Shown: piece by piece, positions 42,426-48,542 of the stretch | Layout of the letters: each line of letters begins with the position of its first letter | How positions within the stretch are numbered: position 1 is the stretch's first letter | Assembly (NCBI RefSeq): GCF_014257025.1 | Contig: NZ_JACMSF010000059.1 | Span: 1-48,542 of the forward strand | Direction of reading: 5' to 3' | Source of the DNA: Streptomyces cupreus | Lineage (GTDB): Bacteria; Actinomycetota; Actinomycetes; Streptomycetales; Streptomycetaceae | Length of the DNA: 48,542 bases | Position numbers and translations under genes: made by a program | Notes under the pieces: generated by a model | What the model was told of the DNA's origin: nothing | Seen by the model: only the letters and a program-made list of their open reading frames with translations | The model's database searches: none

Positions 42426-43769
42426 CTACATGAGCTGGGCGGCCACTTCGTCGAGGCACGCCCCGCGGGAGGCCTTGACGAGCACCACGTCGTCGGCGGC
42501 GAGGTGGCCGCGTAGCCAGGTGACGGCCGCACTGTTGCCGTCGAGCAGCACCGCCCGCTCCCTCGCTCCGTCGGCGATCGACCGGGCGGCCTCGCCGACC
42601 ACGGCCACCACGTCGGCCCGCGTGGCGGCGTACTCCCCGATGGCGCGGTGCTCGGCCGCGCTGTCGTCGCCGAGTTCGAGCATCTCGCCGAGTACGGCGA
42701 TTCGGCGCCCGCCCTCGATCGCCGCCAGTGCGTCCAGGGCGGCGCGGGTCGAGTCGGGGTTGGCGTTGTAGGAGTCGTTGAGCAGAGTCGCGCCGCCGGC
42801 GAGAACGCGCAGCTCCATCCGCCACTGAGACAGGGAAGCGGTGGCCAGCGTCGCCTCGGCCAGGTCGAGGGGTACTCCGGCCGCCAGCCCCGCGGCAGCG
42901 GCGGCCGACGCGTTGAGCGCCTGGTGGGCGCCCACGTGCGGCAGCGCGACGGATGCGCAGGCGTCGGCGGTCCGCAGCGTGAAGGACGGACGGCCGAGCC
43001 CGTCGAGATCCAGGCCGAGCATCGTCACGTCGGCGTGCTCCGCCCGGCCGAAGGTCAGCACGGGGCCGTCGGTGAGCGCACGCATCGCGTCCCCGCGGGG
43101 ATCGTCGGCGTTGAGGACGGCGGTGCCGCCGGGCGCGAGCCCTCGCACCAGCTCGCCCTTGGTTTCGGCGATGGCTGCGCGCGACCCGAACTCGCCGAGG
43201 TGCGCCTGGCCGACATTGAGGACGACGCCGATGTCGGGCGCGACCAGGCCGGTGAGCTCGGCGATGTCGCCGATGTGGCGGGCTCCCATCTCGAGTACGA
43301 GGAACCGGGTGGCCGCGTCCGCGCGCAGCATGGTGAGCGGCACACCGAGCTCGTTGTTGAGCGAGCCGATCGTGGCGACCGTCGGCCCCGCGCTCGAAAG
43401 CACGGCCGCCAGCAGGTCCTTGGTGCTGGTCTTGCCCTGCGAACCGGTCACCCCGACCACGGTAAGGCCGTCGCGCAGCCGGGCCACGACGTGCGCGGCG
43501 AGCGTCTGCAGCGCGGCTTGGGCGTCCTTGACGACGACGGTGGGCAGCGGCGTGGGCCGGGAGCCGAGCACGGCCACCGCGCCGGCCCGGCCGGCCTGGC
43601 CGACGTATGCGTGGCCGTCGACGTGCTCGCCGACGAAGGCGACGAAGAGGCCGCCCGGCTCGGCCTGCCGGCCGTCGAGCACGGCCGGTGCGGTCACCGT
43701 CACGGCCGCGTCGCCCTCGACCGTCCCGCCGACGATTGCGGCGATCTCGCCGAGGCTGAGGGGGATCAC
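42426..43769 (-). CDS. murF: MurF paralogue: UDP-MurNAc-tripeptide--dipeptide/depsipeptide ligase
   Basis: 447-residue Mur ligase. N-terminal domain (IPLSLGEIAAIVGGTVEGD), P-loop TVVGVTGSQGKTSTK (residues 103-117), then NELGVPLTMLRADA, FLVLEMGARHIGDIAELTGL and the C-terminal DSYNANPDSTRAALDALAAI. MurF joins D-Ala-D-Ala to UDP-MurNAc-tripeptide; beside vanHAX this copy probably handles D-Ala-D-Lac. GTG at 43769 with AAGGA 6 nt upstream. It shares the vanH operator divergently and starts by a GTGA overlap with an upstream seven-codon frame. A murF between vanK and vanH is absent from the S. coelicolor set, though murF paralogues occur with van genes in some glycopeptide producers. Confidence 0.88.
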   Translation of the reverse strand: MIPLSLGEIAAIVGGTVEGDAAVTVTAPAVLDGRQAEPGGLFVAFVGEHVDGHAYVGQAGRAGAVAVLGSRPTPLPTVVVKDAQAALQTLAAHVVARLRDGLTVVGVTGSQGKTSTKDLLAAVLSSAGPTVATIGSLNNELGVPLTMLRADAATRFLVLEMGARHIGDIAELTGLVAPDIGVVLNVGQAHLGEFGSRAAIAETKGELVRGLAPGGTAVLNADDPRGDAMRALTDGPVLTFGRAEHADVTMLGLDLDGLGRPSFTLRTADACASVALPHVGAHQALNASAAAAAGLAAGVPLDLAEATLATASLSQWRMELRVLAGGATLLNDSYNANPDSTRAALDALAAIEGGRRIAVLGEMLELGDDSAAEHRAIGEYAATRADVVAVVGEAARSIADGARERAVLLDGNSAAVTWLRGHLAADDVVLVKASRGACLDEVAAQLM

Positions 43770-43789
43770 GCTGATTCCTTGTAAGTCAT
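43766..43789 (-). CDS. Seven-codon leader frame before murF
   Basis: ATG at 43789 is exactly 6 nt after a TTGACT -10-like hexamer, as for vanK and vanH, and encodes MTYKESA then TGA. The stop overlaps the murF GTG (GTGA), and the murF ribosome-binding site AAGGAA lies inside the frame. It resembles the first codons of vanH (MTYSEPP). It looks like a start cassette kept for entry of ribosomes on a leaderless transcript, with murF translated by coupling. Translation is inferred only. Confidence 0.5.
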   Translation of the reverse strand: MTYKESA

Positions 43790-43795
43790 GCCACC

Positions 43796-43869
43796 AGTCA
43801 ATGCACCACGGTGTATCGCCGGCATATCGAAATCCGTATACGTTCCGGCAACACCACACAGCCTTGCCT
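43796..43869. promoter_or_regulatory. VanR-type operator with divergent promoters (murF / vanH)
   Basis: TATCG at 43814-43818 and 43825-43829 (11-bp period). Toward vanH: GAAATCCGTATACG, GCAACACC and TTGCCT at 43864-43869, 34 bp from the second half-site and 6 nt before the ATG. Toward murF: TTGACT on the minus strand at 43801-43796, 12 bp from the first half-site and 6 nt before the leader ATG. Same geometry as the lipoprotein/vanR region. Confidence 0.8.
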
Positions 43870-43875
43870 GTACGT

Positions 43876-44853
43876 ATGACCTACAGCGAACCGCCCCGCA
43901 TCACCGTCTATGGGTGCGGCCCCGATGAGGCCGTATTGTTCCGGGAGCTGGCCCCTCGCTTCGGTGTGACGCCGACCATTACGGACGCGCCGCTATCCGT
44001 AGCGAATATCGAACTGGCAGCCGGAAGTCGGTCCATCAGTGTCGGCCACAAGACTCCCATCGCCAACGCCGCTCTTCTTGCGCTTGGCCAAGCCGGCGTA
44101 ACATATGTCTCCACGCGGAGCATCGGGTGCAACCACATCGATGTGGAATACGCGGCCAGCATCGGCATCACGGTGGAAAACGTCAGCTACTCGCCGGACA
44201 GCGTGGCCGACTTCACGCTGATGCTGATGCTGATGGCGGTGCGCGACGCGAAATCCATCATCCGGCGCGCGGATGTCCACGATTACCGGCTGAACGAAGT
44301 GCGCGGCAAGGAACTGCGCGATCTGACCGTCGGCGTGATCGGCACAGGACGCATCGGCGCTACGGTCATGGACAGGCTGCGCGGTTTCGGTTGCCGCGTA
44401 CTCGCCCACGACAATCGCCCCAAAACCCCCGCCGAATACGTTCCTCTCGACGATTTGCTACAGCAGAGCGACCTGGTCACGCTCCACGCACCGCTCAACC
44501 CGGATACGCATCATCTGCTGAACCGGCAGCGTATCGAGCAAATGAAACAAGGCGCGCTGATCGTCAATACCGGACGAGGGGCGCTCATCGACACCGATGC
44601 CCTTGTATCGGCACTGGAAAGCGGCAGGCTCGGCGGCGCGGCATTAGATGTCGTCGAGGGCGAGGAAGGCATCTTCTACGCCGACTGCCGAACCAGGCCC
44701 GTGAAAAGCAAGTCGCTGCTGCGGCTGCAAGAGCTGCCGAATGTGCTCATCAGCCCGCACACCGCCTACTACACGGACCACGCCCTGCGTGACACGGTCG
44801 AGAACTCCCTCACCAACTGCCTGAAATTCGAAAGCGGGAACCAGCATGGATAA
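43876..44853 (+). CDS. vanH: D-lactate dehydrogenase VanH
   Basis: 325 residues; reduces pyruvate to D-lactate with NADH to feed VanA. Motifs: YSPDSVADFTLMLMLMAVRD (about residue 105), nucleotide fold VGVIGTGRIG (residues 152-161), VNTGRGALIDTDALVSALES with the catalytic Arg, GGAALDVVEGEEG, and ISPHTAYYTD with the catalytic His. Codon 257 (44644-44646) is TTA, so the whole vanHAX message may need the bldA tRNA. Composition is slightly less G+C-rich than neighbours. Overlaps vanA by 8 bp. The ATG is placed by the promoter module; no ribosome-binding site. Confidence 0.95.
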   Translation: MTYSEPPRITVYGCGPDEAVLFRELAPRFGVTPTITDAPLSVANIELAAGSRSISVGHKTPIANAALLALGQAGVTYVSTRSIGCNHIDVEYAASIGITVENVSYSPDSVADFTLMLMLMAVRDAKSIIRRADVHDYRLNEVRGKELRDLTVGVIGTGRIGATVMDRLRGFGCRVLAHDNRPKTPAEYVPLDDLLQQSDLVTLHAPLNPDTHHLLNRQRIEQMKQGALIVNTGRGALIDTDALVSALESGRLGGAALDVVEGEEGIFYADCRTRPVKSKSLLRLQELPNVLISPHTAYYTDHALRDTVENSLTNCLKFESGNQHG

Positions 44854-45898
44854 GCTGAAGGTCGGCATCATATTCGGTGGACGTTCCGAAGAGCACCCCA
44901 TCTCCATCAAGTCCGCGCAAGAGGTCACCCGGAACCTCGACGCCGAGAAGTACGAACCGTTCTATATCGGCATCACGAAGGACGGCGCCTGGAAGCTCTG
45001 CGACGGCCCCGACACGGATTGGGAGAACGGAAACTGCCGTCCGGCCGCACTGTCGCCGGACAGCACCGTGCACGGACTGCTTGTCCAGGAAGAGGGGCAG
45101 GAGCAGGGGCGGTACGAGACGATCCCCCTGGACGTCGTCCTGCCCGTGCTGCACGGCAAGCGCGGCGAGGACGGTGCGATGCAGGGGCTGCTTGAGCTCT
45201 CCGGCATCCCCTATGTGGGCTGCGATGTGCAGAGTTCCGCACTGTGCATGGACAAATCCCTTGCCTACACCGTCGCCGCAAGCGCGGGAATCGCCACGCC
45301 GAACTTCTGGACCGTCGCGGCAGACCAGAACATCGATCCCGGCCTGCTCACCTATCCGGTCTTCGTGAAGCCGGCGCGTTCGGGCTCGTCTTTCGGCGTC
45401 ACCAAGGTGTCCCGGGCAGAAGAACTGCAGAGCGCGGTGGAGACCGCACGGCAGTATGACGCGAAGGTGCTGATCGAAGAGGCCGTCGTCGGCAGCGAGA
45501 TCGGCTGCGCCATCCTGGGGAACGAACTCGATCTCATCGCGGGCGAGGTGGACCGGATCGCTCTCACCCACGGCTTCTTCCGGATCCATCAGGAGGATGC
45601 GCCGGAAACCGGTTCCGACAACTCGACGGCGATCGTTCCCGCCGACATTCCCGCGGAGTCACGCCTGCTCGTCCAGGAGACCGCCATGGCCGTATACCGC
45701 GCCTTGGGGTGCAGCGGTCTCGCACGGGTGGACCTGTTCCTCAAGGAGGACGGAGCAGTGGTCCTCAACGAGGTGAACACATTCCCCGGCATGACCTCGT
45801 ACAGCCGCTATCCGCGCATGATGGCGGCCGCAGGGGTACCGCTCGGTGAAGTGATCGACCGCATCCTGTCCCTGGCATTGACGGGGAAGAGCCGATGA
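44846..45898 (+). CDS. vanA: D-alanine--D-lactate ligase VanA
   Basis: 350-residue ATP-grasp ligase making D-Ala-D-Lac, which lowers vancomycin affinity of the cell wall. GIIFGGRSEEHPISIKSAQE (start), EKYEPFYIGITKDGAWKLC, ELSGIPYVGCDVQSSALCMD, TYPVFVKPARSGSSFGV, the omega-loop GFFRIHQED whose His marks depsipeptide ligases, and VLNEVNTFPGMTSYSRYPRM. The enterococcal VanA pattern is retained throughout. Overlaps vanH by 8 bp and vanX by 4 bp. Confidence 0.96.
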   Translation: MDKLKVGIIFGGRSEEHPISIKSAQEVTRNLDAEKYEPFYIGITKDGAWKLCDGPDTDWENGNCRPAALSPDSTVHGLLVQEEGQEQGRYETIPLDVVLPVLHGKRGEDGAMQGLLELSGIPYVGCDVQSSALCMDKSLAYTVAASAGIATPNFWTVAADQNIDPGLLTYPVFVKPARSGSSFGVTKVSRAEELQSAVETARQYDAKVLIEEAVVGSEIGCAILGNELDLIAGEVDRIALTHGFFRIHQEDAPETGSDNSTAIVPADIPAESRLLVQETAMAVYRALGCSGLARVDLFLKEDGAVVLNEVNTFPGMTSYSRYPRMMAAAGVPLGEVIDRILSLALTGKSR

Positions 45899-46512
45899 AG
45901 GACGACTTCGTCTTCGTGGACGAGCTCGTGTCCGGAACGGCCGGAATGCGCTGGGACGCAAAGTACGCCACCTGGGACAACTTCACCGGCAAGCCCGTGG
46001 ACGGGTATCTGGCCAATCGGATCGTCGGCACGAGGGCGCTGTGCGAAGGACTGGAACGAGCGCGCGAGAAGGCCGAATCCCTGGGCTTCGGCCTGCTCCT
46101 CTGGGACGGTTATCGCCCGCAGCGCGCCGTCGACAGCTTCGTACGCTGGTCACAGCAGCCGGAGGACGGCCGCACGAAGGCGCGGCACTATCCGAACATC
46201 GACCGAGCCGAGATGTTCGAGCAGGGATATGTGGCCACCAAGTCGGGTCACAGCCGGGGCAGCACCATTGACCTCACGCTCTACGACCTGGCTTCCCATG
46301 AGATCCTCCCCATGGGCGGCGCCCATGACTTGATGGATTCCATCTCGCATCATGGAGCACAAGGAATCACGCAAGCCGAAGCGAGAAACCGTCAGCACCT
46401 CCGTACCCTCATGGAGGCCTGCGGTTTCAGTGCGTACGACTGCGAGTGGTGGCATTACACGCTCACAGACGAACCGTATCCGGACACCCATTTCGACTTT
46501 CCCATCACGTAA
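45895..46512 (+). CDS. vanX: D-alanyl-D-alanine dipeptidase VanX
   Basis: 205-residue zinc dipeptidase that destroys the cell's own D-Ala-D-Ala so only the depsipeptide is used. Zinc ligands His119 and Asp126 in SGHSRGSTIDLTL and His187 in CEWWHYTL; Glu184 is the catalytic base; Arg74 in DGYRPQRAVD stabilises the transition state. All expected residues are present. Overlaps vanA by ATGA, then a strong hairpin follows. Confidence 0.96.
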   Translation: MKDDFVFVDELVSGTAGMRWDAKYATWDNFTGKPVDGYLANRIVGTRALCEGLERAREKAESLGFGLLLWDGYRPQRAVDSFVRWSQQPEDGRTKARHYPNIDRAEMFEQGYVATKSGHSRGSTIDLTLYDLASHEILPMGGAHDLMDSISHHGAQGITQAEARNRQHLRTLMEACGFSAYDCEWWHYTLTDEPYPDTHFDFPIT

Positions 46513-46516
46513 GTGA

Positions 46517-46532
46517 GCGCCCCCGGGGGCGC
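46517..46532 (+). terminator. Probable terminator after vanX
   Basis: GCGCCCCCGGGGGCGC is a perfect 16-bp palindrome 4 nt after the vanX stop. Very stable stem without a T tail, as common in Streptomyces; a loop must form from the central bases. Confidence 0.55.
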
Positions 46533-46559
46533 GTGAGCTGCATGAGGCAGCCCAGGGGG

Positions 46560-46674
46560 TTACTTCGGGTCGTGGTTGAACACCGACTTCGACCAGAAGT
46601 AGCCGAGGACTGCCAGGCCCAGGCACCAGACGAGGGAGATCCACCAGTTGTTGCCGATCTCGGCGCCAACTCCT
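46560..46674 (-). pseudogene. C-terminal scrap of an ABC-2-type transporter permease
   Basis: Minus-strand reading GAEIGNNWWISLVWCLGLAV, then LGYFWSKSVFNHDPK and a stop at 46560. This is one final membrane helix and a short basic tail, as in drug-exporter ABC-2 permeases (NWWxSLVWCxG...GYxWSK). The rest of the gene is missing; the fragment abuts the right side of the van operon and may mark the old insertion boundary. Confidence 0.55.
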
Positions 46675-47111
46675 CACCCGCTGCCGGGTGCTCGACGGCG
46701 CCTCCGGCAGGAGGGCAGCCGGAATACGCCGAGAACGTTGCCGTAGGCCCGGCGTAGCGGTGAGTTGCACGACGCTACCGGTCTGAACCGTCGATGGTCT
46801 ACGACGGCGGCCAGCACCTGCGCTACCCGCAGCTGCACGGCCTCCCTCTCCCCAGGCCTGACGCGGGGGCCGTACGCTGCGAATGCCCCGGGCGGGGGAA
46901 GAAGCGACGGCCCGCCCGGGGCATTCGGCGTTCTGGGCAGCGTTCCTCAGTGTCGGCAAACGATCGAATGACGACAGGCGCGGCGAGCGTCCAATGAACC
47001 CGGACTCTTCAGGGCCTGACGACGACTCAGATCCAATGAGATCCGATGGCGGCTGACGACAGGGTTTGATGACAGATCGGGTCCGTTGTGCCGACAGAAA
47101 CGAGGAAGAGC
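46675..47111. other. No gene seen; possible recombinase target region
   Basis: About 440 bp. From about 46975 to 47095 there are loosely repeated elements (GATCCAATGAGATCC, GACGACGACT, TGACGACAGGGTTTGATGAC) upstream of the serine recombinase start, where a Tn3-type res site would lie. No clear dyads could be fixed by eye. Confidence 0.3.
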
Positions 47112-47373
47112 GTGGCCAATCTGGTCTACAAGCGGGTGTCAACCGACCAGCAGTCGACCGACCGTCAGAACCTCGTCCTCGCCGAGGCCGGTATCGAGGA
47201 CCCGACCCCGTTCGAGGAGGACGCGGGCACCTCCAGCCGCCTCCACCCGCTTGAGAGACCGAAGTTCGGCGAGCTCCTCACGTACGCGCGGCCGGGCGAC
47301 ACCGTGCACATCTCCGAGATGTTCCGCCTCGTGCGCGGCACCGGGCACATCCTCGACGTGCTCGACGTCCTAC
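47112..47373 (+). pseudogene. Serine recombinase (resolvase), N-terminal part
   Basis: GTG at 47112 with GAGGAAG upstream. Reads ANLVYKRVSTDQQSTDRQNL, with the catalytic serine in YKRVSTDQQ, then PFEEDAGTSSRLHPLERPKF and GDTVHISEMFRLVRGTGHIL, DVLDVL. This is the first half of a resolvase catalytic domain; it breaks off at 47373 and resumes at 47960. Confidence 0.75.
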
Positions 47374-47959
47374 GCAGTGCTGTGTGCGGTGAAGCCGTTC
47401 GGCCAGTGCCGGCGATGCCGGGGCACTGGCGAGATCGAGCGCTTCCGGAAGGTACGGACGTGCCCACGCTGCCGCGGCCGGAAGCTCCGACTACGCGTCG
47501 CCCCGCTCGTTTCTCGGGCGGCCTACGTCATGCCGTGCGCCGCTCCCCGCATGGCACAGGCGCCTGCCAGTGACTCACGCCTGCTCCCTGTGACACCGGA
47601 CCAGTTATCCAGGCTCCCGCACCCACGCAACGGCCGCCGTGCGATCTCCCGCCCGTCTTCTGCACCCCAGGCTCATGGCGGGCGGGGCGCCGCCTTCCCG
47701 AAAACCCCGTACAGGCCCACAACGGGCCCGGCAGGATGCTCCCCGAACTCGCACAGCCAAGGGGGACCATGCGCTTCCGTACCGCTGTCGCCGCCACGCT
47801 CACGGCCTGCACGACGACCAGCAACGACGACAGCCTGGCCGGCGGAGAGCAGCACACCGGCCGACGACCCGCGCGACGACTGCCTCGCCGACCTTGTGCG
47901 GGCGTATCCGACCCTCGACTCTGACTCGCCGATGCTGGACCAGGTCGGCACCTGCACTC
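47374..47959 (+). other. 586-bp segment splitting the recombinase; holds two gene scraps
   Basis: Contains a zinc-ribbon-like fragment, FGQCRRCRGTGEIERFRKVR then TCPRCRGRKLRLRV (about 47400-47505), resembling small CxxC proteins of Streptomyces integrative plasmids. It also holds a broken lipoprotein gene from the ATG at 47769 (MRFRTAVAATLTACTTTSND). That gene shifts frame near 47850 to SSTPADDPRDDCLADLVRAY before merging into the recombinase frame. No terminal repeats or target duplication were evident by eye. Confidence 0.55.
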
Positions 47960-48542
47960 ACCGCGACTGTCTCGCCCTGCGCATCCACGACGGCGCGTTC
48001 TCCGCGATGGACCTCACCGCACGCCACCCGTGCACCGGGGAACTGCTGTCCACCGTGAAGTTCATGGTGCAGACCCTCGCCGCCGCCGGCGAACTCCAGC
48101 GCGAGCTGACCTACGACGGGCTGCGGACCGCCGAGGCGAAGGGCAACAAGGGCGGGCGCCGCCCGGCCGTCCCAGCCGACAAGACCGGCGACGTGCGTAC
48201 GGCGTACCTGGGCGGCCAGTCCATCGCCAGCCTCGCCCGCGAACACGACGTCAGCCGAGGGGCCATCCGTACCGCCATCGCCGACCTCCTGCCCGAGTAC
48301 ACGGCCGCCGACCTGGACGCCCCGGCTCCGGAACTGCCGGTCGTCCTCGACATGCCGGGCAAGGTCGCCGACTTCCTTCGCGCCACCGAACTGGAGCCCG
48401 CCGAGCGCGTCGCGCTCGGCCAGGGCGTGGCCGTGCGACGCGGCCAGGGCCACACCCGTCGGGTCAGCACCACGCCGGATGTCCACCGCCGACTCCTCGA
48501 CCGCTGCCAGCCGCTCGACAACGCCACCGCGATCCCGGCACA
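47960..48542 (+). pseudogene. Serine recombinase, C-terminal part, running off the window
   Basis: An open frame continues to the right edge: RDCLALRIHDGAFSAMDLTA, then GELLSTVKFMVQTLAAAGEL, QRELTYDGLRTAEAKGNKGG and RRPAV. This is the end of a resolvase catalytic domain and its linker. The helix-turn-helix GGQSIASLAREHDVSRGAIR follows, then a longer C-terminal tail (about 80 residues). The join LDVL + HRDCLALRIHDG restores a normal catalytic domain, so 47112-47373 and this part were once one gene. Confidence 0.75.

Noticed and set aside
43789..43859. An upstream start for murF at 43859
   Set aside because: The extra 30 residues would be translated from the operator itself and do not look like MurF; the GTG at 43769 has AAGGA and starts at the normal family N-terminus.
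37083..48542. A glycopeptide antibiotic biosynthesis cluster around the resistance genes
   Set aside because: No peptide synthetase, P450 oxygenase set, halogenase or glycosyltransferase genes are visible in the window; the only P450 is 20 kb away and isolated.
1..48542. tRNA or rRNA genes and tRNA-type attachment sites flanking the van island
   Set aside because: No tRNA cloverleaf or rRNA sequence was noticed by eye at the island ends or elsewhere; a covariance-model scan would be needed to exclude them.

Overview
The window looks like Streptomyces chromosome. Base composition is very G+C-rich throughout and third codon positions are almost always G or C. TTA codons are rare enough to stand out. 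Family markers fit too: an 18-kDa heat-shock gene beside a RheA-type repressor with the exact RheA operator, DUF5133, BldA-type TTA codons, and the actinomycete vanRSJK-HAX gene set.

Layout. (1) 1-4900, minus strand: a GntR-controlled operon for a four-carbon sugar acid (threonate/erythronate type), with kinase, class II aldolase, 3-hydroxyacid dehydrogenase and a GntP permease cut by the left edge. (2) 4.9-13.8 kb: a heat/stress patch (rheA, hsp18, two DUF2267 genes, a second Hsp20, DUF5133, a VOC protein) set among relics (aconitase tail, methyltransferase, YceI, DUF418). (3) 14.2-20.9 kb: alpha/beta hydrolase, GMC oxidoreductase, cytochrome P450 with a TTA codon, and a membrane-anchored peptidoglycan-binding protein, separated by decayed sequence. 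(4) 21.5-31.6 kb: a LacI-controlled carbohydrate locus with an ABC importer, a cytoplasmic GH63-like glycosidase and a divergent 1217-residue secreted glycosidase, with four copies of CGAACCGGTTCG in between. (5) 31.6-36.8 kb: redox genes (AhpD-like, MDR reductase, zinc dehydrogenase, ABM protein, catalase-like protein). (6) 37.1-48.5 kb: a vancomycin-resistance island flanked by a decayed Tn3-family transposase on the left and a split serine recombinase on the right.

The main result is in region 6. The island holds vanR, vanS, vanJ, vanK, a convergent murF paralogue, vanH, vanA and vanX. Three intergenic regions share one DNA module: two TATCG half-sites 11 bp apart, then a -10-like T(T/A)G(A/C)CT placed exactly 6 nt before an ATG. 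The module has a long arm (34 bp) and a short arm (12 bp), and at two sites both arms are used. It predicts five VanR-type promoters with apparently leaderless transcripts: vanR, vanK, vanH, murF, and a small lipoprotein gene divergent from vanR that is not part of the textbook van set. The logic fits together: VanH makes D-lactate, VanA makes D-Ala-D-Lac, VanX destroys D-Ala-D-Ala, the extra MurF would load the depsipeptide onto the UDP-MurNAc-tripeptide, VanK adds the cross-bridge to the altered precursor, and VanJ adds teicoplanin-type resistance. No glycopeptide biosynthesis genes are visible, so this looks like resistance without production in the window.

All assignments are from reading the sequence and translated frames by eye; no database search was run.
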